A stretch of DNA of 64,000 nucleotides from Rhizobium sp. (lineage in GTDB: Bacteria > Pseudomonadota > Gammaproteobacteria > Burkholderiales > Thiobacillaceae), in assembly GCA_019459285.1 (NCBI GenBank), contig JAIBEL010000058.1, forward strand, positions 20,955-84,954, read 5' to 3'. The translations under genes were made by a program, and so were the position numbers. Each line of letters begins with the position of its first letter. Positions within the stretch are counted from its first letter, which is position 1. This document shows positions 1-9,480 of this stretch, in pieces. A model generated the notes under the pieces. The model was given only the letters and a program-made list of their open reading frames with translations. It did no database searches and had not been told where the DNA came from.

Positions 1-3000
1 CTCGGCGACCAGTTTCACCGACACCAGCGCATCGGGGTTGACCTGCTTCAGGTCGAAAATCAGCTGCGCCAGATCCTCGATCGAATAGATATCGTGGTGC
101 GGCGGCGGCGAGATCAGCGTGGTGCCGGGCTTGCAGTGGCGCAGCGAGGCGATCATCGGCGACACCTTGTCGCCGGGCAGCTGGCCGCCCTCGCCGGGCT
201 TGGCGCCCTGCGCGATCTTGATCTGCAGGACCTCGGCGTTGACCAGGTAGGTCGCGGTCACGCCGAAACGGCCGGAGGCAACCTGTTTGATCTTGGAGGT
301 CTTCACCGTGCCGTAGCGCTTCGGATCCTCGCCGCCTTCGCCCGAGTTGGAGCGGCCGCCGATGCGGTTCATGCCCTCGGCGAGCGCCTCGTGCGCTTCC
401 GGCGACAAGGCGCCCAACGACATGCCGGCAGAGTCGAAGCGCTTGAGAATGCTTTCCAGCGGCTCGACCTCGTCCAGCGGGATCGGATTCGCGCCGGGCT
501 TCAGCGTCATGAGGTCGCGCACCATCGCCACCGGGCGGGTGTTGACGATCTCGGAATACTTCTTGAACTCGGCGTAGTCGCCGGTCTTCACGGCCTTCTG
601 CAGTTGCTGCACCACGTCCGGGTTGTAGGCGTGGTATTCCTCGCCGAACATGAACTTCAGCAGGCCGCCGGCGGTCAGCGGGCGCAGCGGGTTGAACGCC
701 GCCTTGTGCAGCAGTTTCTGATCGGACTCGAAGTCGTCGAAGTTGGCGCCCGAAATACGCGATACCGTGCCCTTCAGGCACAGCTCGACCACATCTTCAT
801 GCAGGCCCACGCCCTCGAACAGCTGGGCGCCGCGATAGCTCGCCACCAGCGAAATGCCCATCTTGGAGAGCACCTTGTACAGGCCCTTGTCCATGCCCTT
901 GCGGAAGTTGCACAGCGCCTTGTCGAGATTGGGCTTGATCTCGCCGGTCTTCACGAATTCGCCGATGACCTGGTAGGCGAGGTACGGATACACTGCGGTC
1001 GCGCCGTAGCCGATCAGGCAGGCGTAGTGGTGCGGGTCGCGCACGCTGCCGGTTTCCACCACGATGTTGGCGTTGCAGCGCAGACCGGCCGTGATCAGCG
1101 CGTGGTGCACGGCGCCGGTGGCGAACAGTGCGTGGATCGGCAGGCGATCCTTGGCGAGGTTGCGGTCGGACAGCACCAGAATGACCTTGCCGGCCTTCAC
1201 CGCGTCGACCGCGCGTGCGGTCAGCGCATGGATCGCGGCTTCCAGCGTGGTCGCCGTCGGATCGTAGTGCAGGTCGAGCGTGGTTGAAGCGAACGACGGG
1301 TCGTCCAGGTTCAAGAGCTTGTCGAAGGCCTCCTTCGACAGCAGTGGCGTGTGGACTTCCACCCGGTGCGCGTGCTCCGGCGTTTCCTTGAACAGGTTGC
1401 GCTCGGGGCCGAAGCTGGTATTGAGCGACATCACGATCGCCTCGCGGATCGGGTCGATCGGCGGGTTGGTGACCTGCGCGAACTGCTGGCGCAGATAGTC
1501 GAACGGCGAGCGCACTTTCTGGCTCAACACCGCCATCGGCGTGTCGTCGCCCATCGAGCCGATCGCCTCGGCGCCGTCCTCGGCCAGCACGCGGATGATC
1601 TGGTCACGTTCCTCGAAGCTGACGTTATGCAGCTTCTGGTGCGTCAGCAGGCTGGCCGCATCCATCACCGCCAGGTCGGCGTCCTGGTTGATCGACAGCT
1701 CCAGCTTGACCACGCCGGCCTTGAGCCATTCGCGGTAGGGCTGCGCGCCCTTCAGCTCGTTGTCGATGTCTTCCGGCATCAGCAGGCGGCCGGTCTCGAG
1801 ATCGGCGGCGACCATCTGGCCCGGCTTGACGCGGCCCTTGCGTTCGACGTTGGCCGGATCGATCTGCCACACGCCGACTTCTGACGCGATGGTGAGGATA
1901 CGGTCCTTGGTCAGTACCCAGCGTGCCGGACGCAGGCCGTTGCGGTCGAGCGTGCAGACGGCGTAGCGGCCGTCTGTCAGCACCACGCCGGCGGGGCCGT
2001 CCCAGGGCTCCATGTGCATCGAGTTGTATTCGTAGAAGGCGCGGATGTCGGCGTCCATCGATTCGACGTTCTGCCAAGCCGGCGGAATCACCAGGCGCAG
2101 CGCGCGGAACAGGCCCGCGCCCCCCATTACCAGGCCTTCGACCATGTTGTCGAGGCTCATCGAGTCTGAGCCCTTGGTGCCGACGATGGGACGGACGTCG
2201 TCCATGTTCGGGATCAGCGGCGTCACGAATTTCTGTTCGCGCGCGCGGCTCCAGTTGCGGTTGCCCTGCACCGTGTTGATCTCGCCGTTGTGCGCCAGGT
2301 AGCGGAACGGCTGGGCCAGCCGCCACTGCGGCCAGGTGTTGGTCGAGAAGCGCTGGTGGAACACCGCCAGGCTGGTGGCGAAGCGCGCGTCGTTGAGGTC
2401 GGGATAGAACACCGGCAGGTTGTCCGGCATCACCAGGCCCTTGTAGCTGATGACGCGGCACGACAGCGTCGGCAGGTAGAACACCGGATCACTAGGCTCC
2501 AGCGCTTTTTCGGCCTGGCGGCGGGCGATGTAGAGCTTGCGCTCGAAGTCGTCCTCGCTCATGCCGGCCGGCGCGTTGACGAACACCTGCTCGATATGCG
2601 GCAGCGATTCCAGCGCCGATTCGCCGCACACGGACGAATCGGTCGGCACCAGGCGGAAGCCGGCGACCGTCAGGCCCTGCGCTTCCAGCGCGGACTTCAG
2701 CGTCGAACGCGCATGCGCCTGTGGCGCCGCGTCGCGCGACAGGAACACCAGACCGGCGGCGTAGAGATCACCGAGCCTGAAGCCGGCGTCAGCCGCCACC
2801 GCGCGCAGGAAGGCATCCGGTTTCTTGAACAGCAGGCCGCAGCCGTCGCCCGACAAGCCGTCGGCCGCGATCGCGCCGCGGTGCGTCATGCACGCCAGCG
2901 AGCCGATCGCGTTCTGCACCAGCGTGTGGCTGGGCTGATTGTCGATCTGCGCGATCAGGCCGAAGCCGCAGCTATCCTGTTCGAAATCGGGCGAATACAG

Positions 3001-3030
3001 CGTCCCGTCCAGCCAGCGTTGTCGTTCCAT
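1..3030 (-). CDS. gltB: Glutamate synthase large subunit, 3' end outside window
   Basis: The large subunit of NADPH-glutamate synthase makes glutamate from 2-oxoglutarate and glutamine. The first 1010 codons are present and the frame runs off the left edge. The start is the ATG at 3030. The sequence DSCGFG places the N-terminal-nucleophile cysteine at residue 21, after a short propeptide, as in E. coli GltB. Typical glutaminase-domain motifs follow ([30 protein letters not shown]). The central domain and the beginning of the FMN synthase domain come next ([21 protein letters not shown]). The 3Fe-4S region and the C-terminal beta-helix lie outside the window. gltD would be expected further left. 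The identification is secure. Confidence 0.96.
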   Translation of the reverse strand, partial: MERQRWLDGTLYSPDFEQDSCGFGLIAQIDNQPSHTLVQNAIGSLACMTHRGAIAADGLSGDGCGLLFKKPDAFLRAVAADAGFRLGDLYAAGLVFLSRDAAPQAHARSTLKSALEAQGLTVAGFRLVPTDSSVCGESALESLPHIEQVFVNAPAGMSEDDFERKLYIARRQAEKALEPSDPVFYLPTLSCRVISYKGLVMPDNLPVFYPDLNDARFATSLAVFHQRFSTNTWPQWRLAQPFRYLAHNGEINTVQGNRNWSRAREQKFVTPLIPNMDDVRPIVGTKGSDSMSLDNMVEGLVMGGAGLFRALRLVIPPAWQNVESMDADIRAFYEYNSMHMEPWDGPAGVVLTDGRYAVCTLDRNGLRPARWVLTKDRILTIASEVGVWQIDPANVERKGRVKPGQMVAADLETGRLLMPEDIDNELKGAQPYREWLKAGVVKLELSINQDADLAVMDAASLLTHQKLHNVSFEERDQIIRVLAEDGAEAIGSMGDDTPMAVLSQKVRSPFDYLRQQFAQVTNPPIDPIREAIVMSLNTSFGPERNLFKETPEHAHRVEVHTPLLSKEAFDKLLNLDDPSFASTTLDLHYDPTATTLEAAIHALTARAVDAVKAGKVILVLSDRNLAKDRLPIHALFATGAVHHALITAGLRCNANIVVETGSVRDPHHYACLIGYGATAVYPYLAYQVIGEFVKTGEIKPNLDKALCNFRKGMDKGLYKVLSKMGISLVASYRGAQLFEGVGLHEDVVELCLKGTVSRISGANFDDFESDQKLLHKAAFNPLRPLTAGGLLKFMFGEEYHAYNPDVVQQLQKAVKTGDYAEFKKYSEIVNTRPVAMVRDLMTLKPGANPIPLDEVEPLESILKRFDSAGMSLGALSPEAHEALAEGMNRIGGRSNSGEGGEDPKRYGTVKTSKIKQVASGRFGVTATYLVNAEVLQIKIAQGAKPGEGGQLPGDKVSPMIASLRHCKPGTTLISPPPHHDIYSIEDLAQLIFDLKQVNPDALVSVKLVAE

Positions 3031-3354
3031 GGTTACGTATGCTCAGGCAACAGCGGCCTGCCCACAGGGCAAGCCGCAAAATTAAAGCGAAAAGTGCGGC
3101 ATTTTAATCCCTCAAGCCGCGTGCGGCAATGATTGCCTCCGCCAAGGCCTTGCCGCGGCAAGGGTTTACGGCCGGACGGCGCCTTAATTGGGAGTGCAGC
3201 CGCCCCGGAAAATTCCTTGCCCGGACAGACACGCAGTCCCGCCGCGCCAACCCCATCCCCTTGTGCAGGCAATCCCTTGCCGACGGGCGGATCCTGCCTG
3301 TCAATGTTCCATCCAAATAAGACCATTCGCTATGCTGACGGCAAGAGGTGCGGC
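3031..3354. promoter_or_regulatory. Divergent intergenic region between gltB and the next gene, with CCTTGCC repeats
   Basis: This 324-bp region separates gltB (leftward) from the endonuclease-family gene (rightward) and must hold both promoters. The heptamer CCTTGCC occurs at about 3148, 3220 and 3276. The first copy lies in a perfect 16-bp palindrome, CCTTGCCGCGGCAAGG, at 3148-3163. No convincing -35/-10 pair was identified. The repeats could be regulator sites or folded leader RNA; that is inference. Confidence 0.35.
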
Positions 3355-4203
3355 ATGAAATTACTGAGTTGGAACATCCAATGGGGGCGCGGCATGGACG
3401 GCCGCGTCGATCTCGCGCGCATCCTGCGGACGATCCGTCAGCTGGGCGATTTCGACGTCATCTGCCTGCAGGAAGTCGCGATCGATTTTCCTGGCCTGCC
3501 CGGCAGCCGCGGCGAGGACCAGGTCGCCGAATTGTCCGCCGGTCTGCCCGGCTATGCGGCGGTTTACGGCGCAGCGACCGATGTACCGGGCAGCCACGGC
3601 GGCCGCAGCCAGTTCGGCAACGCCATCTTTTCGCGCCTGCCGGTCGGCCAGGTGTGGCGGCATCTGCTGCCGTGGCCGGTCGAGACGGCGGTGCCCAGCA
3701 TGCAGCGCGTGCTGGTGGAAGCCGTGGTGACAAGCGATGTCGGGCCGCTACGCGTGCTGACCACCCACCTCGAGTACTACTCGCAACGCCAGCGCCAGGC
3801 CCAGATCGACGCCATCCGCCACCTGCATGCGGAAGCCTGCGCCCTATCCGGGCGCGCGCCGATGCCGGCGGAGGCGGGCGGGTCCTTCGAGGTATTCCCC
3901 CGGCCTGCGCAGGCGCTGCTGTGCGGCGACATGAATTTTCCCGCCACCGCACCCGAGCGTGCACACATTCTCGCCCCGTTTGCCGAGGGGACGCCGGGAT
4001 TTCACGATGCCTGGTCCGTATTGCATCCTGGCGAAACGCACGTACCCACGGTCGACATCCACCCGGTGGATTTCGTCAAGCAGCCCGAATGCTTCGATTT
4101 CGTCTTCCTCACCGAAGGACTGGCGGCCCGGCTCAAGGCGCACGGCATCGATGCCGCGACCGAGGCATCAGACCATCAGCCGGTGTGGGTGGAGTTGGGC
4201 TGA
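3355..4203 (+). CDS. Endonuclease/exonuclease/phosphatase family protein
   Basis: A 282-aa member of the metal-dependent EEP superfamily, which cleaves phosphodiester or phosphate bonds in nucleic acids, nucleotides or lipids. Visible motifs in order are LSWNIQWG at the N-terminus, the metal-binding Glu in CLQEVA (about residue 43), TTHLEYYS, CGDMNF (catalytic Asp/Asn) and the C-terminal SDHQPVW. There is no signal peptide or membrane segment, so it should be cytoplasmic. The ATG at 3355 follows an AGAGGTG ribosome-binding site, and the protein begins directly with the conserved first strand. An upstream in-frame extension exists but has non-coding character. The substrate cannot be told from sequence. 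Confidence 0.85.
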   Translation: MKLLSWNIQWGRGMDGRVDLARILRTIRQLGDFDVICLQEVAIDFPGLPGSRGEDQVAELSAGLPGYAAVYGAATDVPGSHGGRSQFGNAIFSRLPVGQVWRHLLPWPVETAVPSMQRVLVEAVVTSDVGPLRVLTTHLEYYSQRQRQAQIDAIRHLHAEACALSGRAPMPAEAGGSFEVFPRPAQALLCGDMNFPATAPERAHILAPFAEGTPGFHDAWSVLHPGETHVPTVDIHPVDFVKQPECFDFVFLTEGLAARLKAHGIDAATEASDHQPVWVELG

Positions 4204-4224
4204 CGACACCCTGAGGCGCCGGGA

Positions 4225-4794
4225 TTATTTCTTCGCGTCGGCCGCGCCTTCATTGGTTTCGAACGCTTTCTCGGCTGCCGCCTTGGTGGCTTCCATGGCA
4301 TGGCGCGCCGCATCCCGGGTGTCTTCGGCGGCTTTCCGTGCGGCTGCCGCGCCGGATTGGGCCGCCTGCCTGGCGGACACTTCGGCTTTCTTCAAGGCTT
4401 CCTCGCTCGCAAGGGCGGCTTTTTTCGCGGAGTCTTCCACTTTCTGAGCGGCTTCGCGCGTTGCCGCCGTGGCTTTCCGGGTGGCCTCGGCGGCTTTGTG
4501 CGCAGCGAATTTAGCGGCCTTCTCGGCATCTTTAGCCGCCTGTCTGGCTACCTCGGCGGCTTTCTGCGACGTGTTGCCGACAGCCAGTTCCGCCTTGTCC
4601 ATGGCCACTTTCGCGGCGTCCGCGGCTTTCTGCGCCGCCTCCTTGGCGTCCGCGGCCGTCTTCTTCGCGCTTTCTTCCGCTTTGTGCATGGAGGGTGACG
4701 CGCCTTCAGCGGGCTTGGCAGCGGGCGTGTCGGCGGCCCACGCATTCGTCCCGGCCACCAATGCAGACAAAATCAACCAGTTTTTCAGTTTCAT
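4225..4794 (-). CDS. Exported Ala/Lys/Glu-rich repetitive protein
   Basis: A 189-aa protein with a clear Sec signal peptide (KNWLILSALVAGTNAWA, cleavage likely before ADTP). After a short Pro-rich linker comes about 140 residues of heptad- and undecad-like repeats of the type AAKDAEKAAKFAAHKAAEA, almost entirely A, K, E, D, T and Q. It should form one long amphipathic helix or coiled coil in the periplasm, resembling apolipoprotein- or LEA-like proteins. The start at 4794 is supported by AAGGAGAAG just upstream; the frame continues further but without coding character. The function is unknown. Envelope stress or structural roles are guesses. It is convergent with the preceding gene. Confidence 0.7.
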   Translation of the reverse strand: MKLKNWLILSALVAGTNAWAADTPAAKPAEGASPSMHKAEESAKKTAADAKEAAQKAADAAKVAMDKAELAVGNTSQKAAEVARQAAKDAEKAAKFAAHKAAEATRKATAATREAAQKVEDSAKKAALASEEALKKAEVSARQAAQSGAAAARKAAEDTRDAARHAMEATKAAAEKAFETNEGAADAKK

Positions 4795-4923
4795 GAACAC
4801 TTCTCCTTGGATGTGGAGCCAGCTCCACGGGTTAGCCGGGATGCACGTGTGATCGGACCTGTTGCCCGATACCACACAGACTTCGGCGGCGGCATAACGT
4901 TTCAAAACGGGAAGCCCGCTGCG

Positions 4924-5532
4924 TCACGGATACGGTGCCGGCGTTGCGCCTGGGGGGCGATCCATCAGGTCGGCCGCTTGATCCACGTCCCGCACGATCC
5001 CGGGGTCGTCCACGTCGCAGCGCACGATCGCGTCGGGAAAGGCCGTGACGATCCGCCGTGCCCCTTCGTCGCCGGCCAGGACCGAGAGCGGTTCACCCCA
5101 TTGCCTGGCGAAGCCCATCGGATGTCCCCGGCGCCCCTGGTACTCGGGGACCACGATGCTGCCGCCGGCACGCAGGGCCGCCGCCACGCGGCCATAGCTG
5201 GCGGGTGCGATGAAAGGCATGTCCGCCAGGGCGATGAGCCAGCCGCCGGCATCCGGCGCGGCGCGGACGCCCGCCGCCAGGCTGTGGCCCATGCCCTGAA
5301 AGGACGCTGCGCTGACGATCAGTTCGAACCCTGCTGCGGCCAGCTGCTCCGCCAAGACCGCGCTGCCCGGACGCACCACGGCGAGGACGCGATCGCAGGC
5401 CGGGCGCAGCCGGCGGGCGGCGACCAGCCCCATGGGCGTTCCGTCGGCCAGGGGATGCAGCAATTTGTCGCTGCCGAAGCGGCTGCCGCTGCCGGCAGCC
5501 AGGAGAATGCCGATGATGGGGCCTGGCGTCAT
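4924..5532 (-). CDS. MobA/MocA-like nucleotidyltransferase for molybdenum cofactor
   Basis: A 202-aa NTP transferase domain protein. The signature LLAAGSGSRFGSDKLL lies at residues 8-23, followed by ALADMPF (metal-binding Asp) and RRGHPMGF, the pattern of MocA/MobA-type enzymes that attach CMP or GMP to molybdopterin. It starts 5 bp after the xdhC stop and is the last gene of the iorA-iorB-xdhC-mocA operon. That context favours a MocA role, making the molybdopterin cytosine dinucleotide form used by xanthine-oxidase-family enzymes. The ATG at 5532 precedes the conserved first strand directly. The nucleotide specificity (CTP rather than GTP) is inferred from context. Confidence 0.82.
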   Translation of the reverse strand: MTPGPIIGILLAAGSGSRFGSDKLLHPLADGTPMGLVAARRLRPACDRVLAVVRPGSAVLAEQLAAAGFELIVSAASFQGMGHSLAAGVRAAPDAGGWLIALADMPFIAPASYGRVAAALRAGGSIVVPEYQGRRGHPMGFARQWGEPLSVLAGDEGARRIVTAFPDAIVRCDVDDPGIVRDVDQAADLMDRPPGATPAPYP

Positions 5533-5537
5533 GCGGG

Positions 5538-6542
5538 TTAATCGATGCGGCAGCCGGAACGGTCCGCTGCGGGTAACCGTTCCGTTGCCGCGAAGGGCGG
5601 GAGGCCGTTCTTGATCGCCGTGATCTCGGCGAGGATGGAGACGGCGATTTCCGGTGGCGTGCGGCTGCCGATGGGCAGGCCGACCGGGCCATGAAGCCGC
5701 GCTATCTCGGCCTCGGACAGATCGAAATGTTGCAGCAACCGTTCCCGGCGTCGGGCGTTGTTGGCGCGCGAGCCGAGCGCGCCGACGTAGAAGGCCGGCG
5801 ACTTGAGCGCTTCCAGCAGCGCCATGTCGTCCAGTTTGGGGTCGTGGGTCAGGGCGACCACCGCGCTGCGGGGATCGAGTCCCAGTTCGACCACCGCATT
5901 GTCCGGCATGCCCGCTAGCAGGGCGGCGCCCGGAACGTCCCAGCCGGCGCTGTATTCGACCCGTGGATCGCAGATCAGCACCTGGTAGTCCAGGGCCTGG
6001 GCCATCGAGGCGAGGTAGCGCGAAATCTGACCGGCGCCGATGATCAGCAGGCGCCAGGCGGGGCCGTGCAGGGTGGTCAGGTTTCGCCCATCCCAACTGA
6101 GCTGGTCGCTGCGGCAGCCGTCGCGGACCGTTGCCGCGCCGCTGTCGAGGTCGATGCTGCGCAACGCCAGTTGGCCGGCGGCGATGCGCCGGGCGAGATC
6201 GCCCAGCGCGGCCGCATCGGGTGCCGGTTCGATCACCAGTTCCACGACGCCGCCGCAGGGCAGGCCGAAGCGGCGCGCCTCGTCCGGGGTGACGCCGTAG
6301 CGCTGGACGAAAGGCTGTGTGCCGTGGAATTCGCCGGCGGCCATGCGGGCGATCAGGTCGTCCTCGATGCAGCCGCCGGATACCGAGCCCTGTACCCGGC
6401 CGTCATCGCGCAAGGCCATCCACGCCCCGGGTGGACGCGGCGCCGAGCCCCAGGTGCGGGCCACGGTGACGAGGGCGAAGCGGTGGCCTTGATCCGCCCA
6501 GCGACGGACCGCCGACAGCACTTCGCTGTCCTGGCTGTCCAT
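5538..6542 (-). CDS. XdhC/CoxI family molybdoenzyme maturation protein
   Basis: A 334-aa XdhC-family protein, which binds molybdenum cofactor, promotes its sulfuration and inserts it into xanthine-oxidase-family enzymes. The N-terminal XdhC_CoxI domain shows [13 protein letters not shown] and [13 protein letters not shown] Rossmann-like second half contains [14 protein letters not shown] (about residues 167-180), THDPKLDD and GALGSRANN, then [16 protein letters not shown]. The gene lies directly downstream of the molybdenum subunit, with its start 2 bp beyond that stop, so it is co-translated with its client. It is cytoplasmic. Family identification is firm; the client is assigned from neighbourhood. 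Confidence 0.88.
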   Translation of the reverse strand: MDSQDSEVLSAVRRWADQGHRFALVTVARTWGSAPRPPGAWMALRDDGRVQGSVSGGCIEDDLIARMAAGEFHGTQPFVQRYGVTPDEARRFGLPCGGVVELVIEPAPDAAALGDLARRIAAGQLALRSIDLDSGAATVRDGCRSDQLSWDGRNLTTLHGPAWRLLIIGAGQISRYLASMAQALDYQVLICDPRVEYSAGWDVPGAALLAGMPDNAVVELGLDPRSAVVALTHDPKLDDMALLEALKSPAFYVGALGSRANNARRRERLLQHFDLSEAEIARLHGPVGLPIGSRTPPEIAVSILAEITAIKNGLPPFAATERLPAADRSGCRID

Positions 6543-6544
6543 GC

Positions 6545-8746
6545 TCAGGCGACCAGTTCCGCGGGGTTGAACGGCATGCGCGTGAGATGCTTGCCGGTGG
6601 CGGCGGCGATGGCGTTGGCCACGGCCGGCGCCGCGGGCGGCACGCCGGGCTCACCGATGCCGGTGGGCGCAGCGCTCGAGGGCACGATATGCACCTCCAC
6701 CACCGGCATTTCGTGGATGCGCAACGGCGGATAGCCGTCGAAGTTGCCCTGCTCCACACGGCCTTCCTTGAGCGTGATCTCGCCGTGCAGGGCGGCGGAC
6801 AAGGCAAAGCCGATGGCGCCCTGCACCTGCGCGCGGACGTTGTCCGGGTTGATGGCGATGCCGCAATCCACCGCGCAGACGATGCGGTCGACCTTGATGC
6901 TGCCGTCCTTGGCAACCGTCACCTCGGCCACCTGGGCGACGTAGGAATTGAACGATTCATGCACCGCCACGCCGCGGCCGCGGCGCTCGCCCGGCTTGCC
7001 GGCCTTGAGCGGGCTGCCCCAGCCGGCTTTCTCGGCCGCGAGCTTGAGCACGCCGGCATGGCGCGGGTGCGTGGCGAGGAGTTCCAGCCGCAACGCCACC
7101 GGGTCCTTGCCCATGGCCCCGGCCACCTGGTCGAGGAAGGTTTCGGTGGAGTAGGCGGTGTGGGAGGAGCCCACCGAACGCCACCACAGCACCGGAACCG
7201 GGATGTCCTGCGGCGTGTGCAAATCCACCTTCAGGTTGGGAATGGCGTAGGGCAGGTTGGCGGCGCCTTCCACCGACACCAGGTCGATGCCGTCCTTGAT
7301 CATGCCGCCCGCGAAGGGCGAACCGGCCATGATCGACTGGCCCACCAGCCGATGTCGCCAGCCGGTCAGCCTGCCGTCGCCGTCCAGGGCGGCTTCCAGT
7401 GCATGATGGAACAGGGGCCGGTAGTAGCCCGCGCGCATGTCGTCCTCGCGCAGCCACACGAGCTTCACCGGCGCGCGGCCGTTTATCGCCTTGGCGATGT
7501 GGGCGGCCTCCAGCACGTAGTCGGACGTCGAGCTGGCGCGCCGGCCGAAGCTGCCGCCGGCGTACAGCATGTGGATCGTGACCTGTTCCGGCTTGAGGCC
7601 GAACAGGGCGGCCAGCGCGTGCTGGTCGCCTGTCTGCATCTGCTCGCCGTTCCAAACCTCGCAGCCGCCGTCGCCGAGCCGGATCACGCAGTTCATCGGT
7701 TCCATGGCGGCGTGTGCCAGATAGGGGAAGTCGTAGCTCGCGCGGATGATCTTCGCGGCCTTGCCGAAGGCCCGGTCCGCGTCGCCGCTCTGGTGCGCGA
7801 CGAGCCCCGGGGTCTTGGCCAGCTCCCTGTAGCGGGCGAAAATTTCTTCGCTGCCGAGCATGAAGGCCTTGCTTTCGTCCCAGTTCACCGAGAGGGCATC
7901 ACGCCCCTTCTTCGCGCTCCAGGTATCGGTCGCCAGCACCGCCACCCCCTGGGGGATCTGCACCACGTCCACCACGCCTTTCACCGCCTTGGCGCGGCGG
8001 GCGTCGAAGGATTTGACCGTGGCGCCGAAGCGGGGCGGGTGGGCCACCACCGCGACCAGCATGCCCGGCAACTGCACGTCCTGGGTGAAGCGGGCCTGGC
8101 CGTTGGTCTTGTCGGCGCTGTCCTTGCGTTTTGCCTGCTTGCCGATCAGGCGGAAATCCTTCGGGTCCTTCAGCTTCAGGTCGGTGGGCACGGGCAGCGT
8201 TGCCGCGTCCACGGCCAGCTCGCCGAAGCTGGCGCGGCGCTTCGACTGCGCATGGCTGACCACGCCGTCGCGCACCATGATCTCGGCGGCAGGCACGTTC
8301 CATTTGATTGCCGCCGCGCTGACCAGCATGGCGCGCCCGGCCGCGCCTGCGCGGCGCATCTGCTCCCAGGAATTGGCCATCGCGGTGCTGCCGCCGGTGC
8401 CCTGCGCCGGGCCCCAGAACAGGTTGTTGTAGCGCTTGGCGTCAGCTGGCGCCCCTTCGACGCGCACGGTGTTCCAGTCCGCGTCCAGTTCATCCGCGAG
8501 GAGGGTGGCGAGCCCGGTGTAGGTGCCCTGGCCCATTTCCAGATGCTTGGACAACACCGTGACAGTGTTGTCGGTGCCGATGCGGAGGAAGGCATTGGGC
8601 TCGAAATGGATCGGCCCGACCGCCCCGTCCCCCGCCATGCCGGGGCCGGCTACCGGAGCGGCGAGGGCGGGCAGGCAGAAGCCGAGCGTGAGGCCGGCGC
8701 TGCCCTGCAGGAAACGGCGGCGGCTGAGGTTTTCGATCATGTTCAT
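6545..8746 (-). CDS. Molybdenum-binding subunit of an isoquinoline 1-oxidoreductase/aldehyde dehydrogenase-like enzyme
   Basis: A 733-aa xanthine-oxidase-family molybdopterin subunit, most like the IorB group. It begins with a twin-arginine signal ([16 protein letters not shown]), so the complex is probably exported folded to the periplasm. Visible features are [47 protein letters not shown] and the C-terminal [17 protein letters not shown] with the conserved active-site Glu. The start at 8746 follows TAGGAGACC. The 2Fe-2S subunit gene is 11 bp upstream and xdhC is downstream. No FAD subunit gene is present, as is usual for this group, so electrons may go to a cytochrome. The substrate (N-heterocycle or aldehyde) cannot be fixed. 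Confidence 0.86.
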   Translation of the reverse strand: MNMIENLSRRRFLQGSAGLTLGFCLPALAAPVAGPGMAGDGAVGPIHFEPNAFLRIGTDNTVTVLSKHLEMGQGTYTGLATLLADELDADWNTVRVEGAPADAKRYNNLFWGPAQGTGGSTAMANSWEQMRRAGAAGRAMLVSAAAIKWNVPAAEIMVRDGVVSHAQSKRRASFGELAVDAATLPVPTDLKLKDPKDFRLIGKQAKRKDSADKTNGQARFTQDVQLPGMLVAVVAHPPRFGATVKSFDARRAKAVKGVVDVVQIPQGVAVLATDTWSAKKGRDALSVNWDESKAFMLGSEEIFARYRELAKTPGLVAHQSGDADRAFGKAAKIIRASYDFPYLAHAAMEPMNCVIRLGDGGCEVWNGEQMQTGDQHALAALFGLKPEQVTIHMLYAGGSFGRRASSTSDYVLEAAHIAKAINGRAPVKLVWLREDDMRAGYYRPLFHHALEAALDGDGRLTGWRHRLVGQSIMAGSPFAGGMIKDGIDLVSVEGAANLPYAIPNLKVDLHTPQDIPVPVLWWRSVGSSHTAYSTETFLDQVAGAMGKDPVALRLELLATHPRHAGVLKLAAEKAGWGSPLKAGKPGERRGRGVAVHESFNSYVAQVAEVTVAKDGSIKVDRIVCAVDCGIAINPDNVRAQVQGAIGFALSAALHGEITLKEGRVEQGNFDGYPPLRIHEMPVVEVHIVPSSAAPTGIGEPGVPPAAPAVANAIAAATGKHLTRMPFNPAELVA

Positions 8747-8757
8747 CGCGGGGTCTC

Positions 8758-9216
8758 CTAGGCGAGGGCCTTGGCGGCTTCGTGGATGGCCGCCCGGATG
8801 CGGACGTAGGTCGCACAGCGGCACAGGTTGCCGGACATGGCGTTGTCGATGTCGTCGTCGCTGGGCCTGCGGTTCTGGCGCAGCAGCGACACCGCGCTCA
8901 TGATCTGCCCGGACTGGCAGTAGCCGCACTGGACCACGTCGAGCTTGCGCCACGCGTCCTGCACCGCCTTGCCGACGCGGTCCCTGTCCACCGCCTCGAT
9001 GGTGGTGATCCTGCGGCCGGCCACTGCCGACACCGGGGTCACGCAGGACCGCATCGGCGCGCCATCCACCTGCACCGTGCAGGCGCCGCAGAGCGCCTGG
9101 CCGCAGCCGTATTTGGTGCCGGTCAGGTGCAGCGTGTCGCGCAGCGCCCACAGCAGCGGGGTGTCGGGCGCCACATCGAGCTGATGCTGTTTGCCATTCA
9201 CGTCGAGTTTGATCAT
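8758..9216 (-). CDS. [2Fe-2S] subunit of the molybdenum hydroxylase
   Basis: A 152-aa protein with the two-cluster architecture of xanthine-oxidase small subunits. A plant-type ferredoxin cluster motif, [16 protein letters not shown], lies near residues 38-53. The helical domain carries [11 protein letters not shown] (about 97-107) and [13 protein letters not shown] (about 129-141). It passes electrons from the molybdenum site to an external acceptor. It lacks its own Tat signal and would be carried out by the Tat signal of the large subunit. First gene of the four-gene operon; the start at 9216 follows a GGAGTCC-type ribosome-binding site. Confidence 0.9.
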   Translation of the reverse strand: MIKLDVNGKQHQLDVAPDTPLLWALRDTLHLTGTKYGCGQALCGACTVQVDGAPMRSCVTPVSAVAGRRITTIEAVDRDRVGKAVQDAWRKLDVVQCGYCQSGQIMSAVSLLRQNRRPSDDDIDNAMSGNLCRCATYVRIRAAIHEAAKALA

Positions 9217-9373
9217 GGACAGGACTCCTCAGGGGATGGATGAAGCCGGGCCGGGCGCCCCAGGTGATGGAACGACAGGCCGTATGCGGAAGCGATACCC
9301 ATCGATTCTAGATCATGAAAAGCCGGTCGGACTCGCCGTAACCGAGGTGGACATGGGCGGCCCGGCGTGGCGC

Positions 9374-9393
9374 GGTATCGGCTGGCCGATACC
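9374..9393. promoter_or_regulatory. Inverted repeat ahead of the GGDEF-EAL gene
   Basis: A perfect 8-bp inverted repeat, GGTATCGG - CTGG - CCGATACC, lies between the molybdoenzyme operon promoter and the GGDEF-EAL gene. It is followed by an A run on the plus strand. It may be an operator or a leader hairpin for the downstream gene; nothing in the sequence decides between these. Confidence 0.35.
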
Positions 9394-9480
9394 CGAAAAA
9401 TGACGGCGGATGAGCGGCCATCGCGTTTTCGGCCTAAACACTTGGCCATGCCTGCCGCTATAGCCTTACTCGGCAAAATA

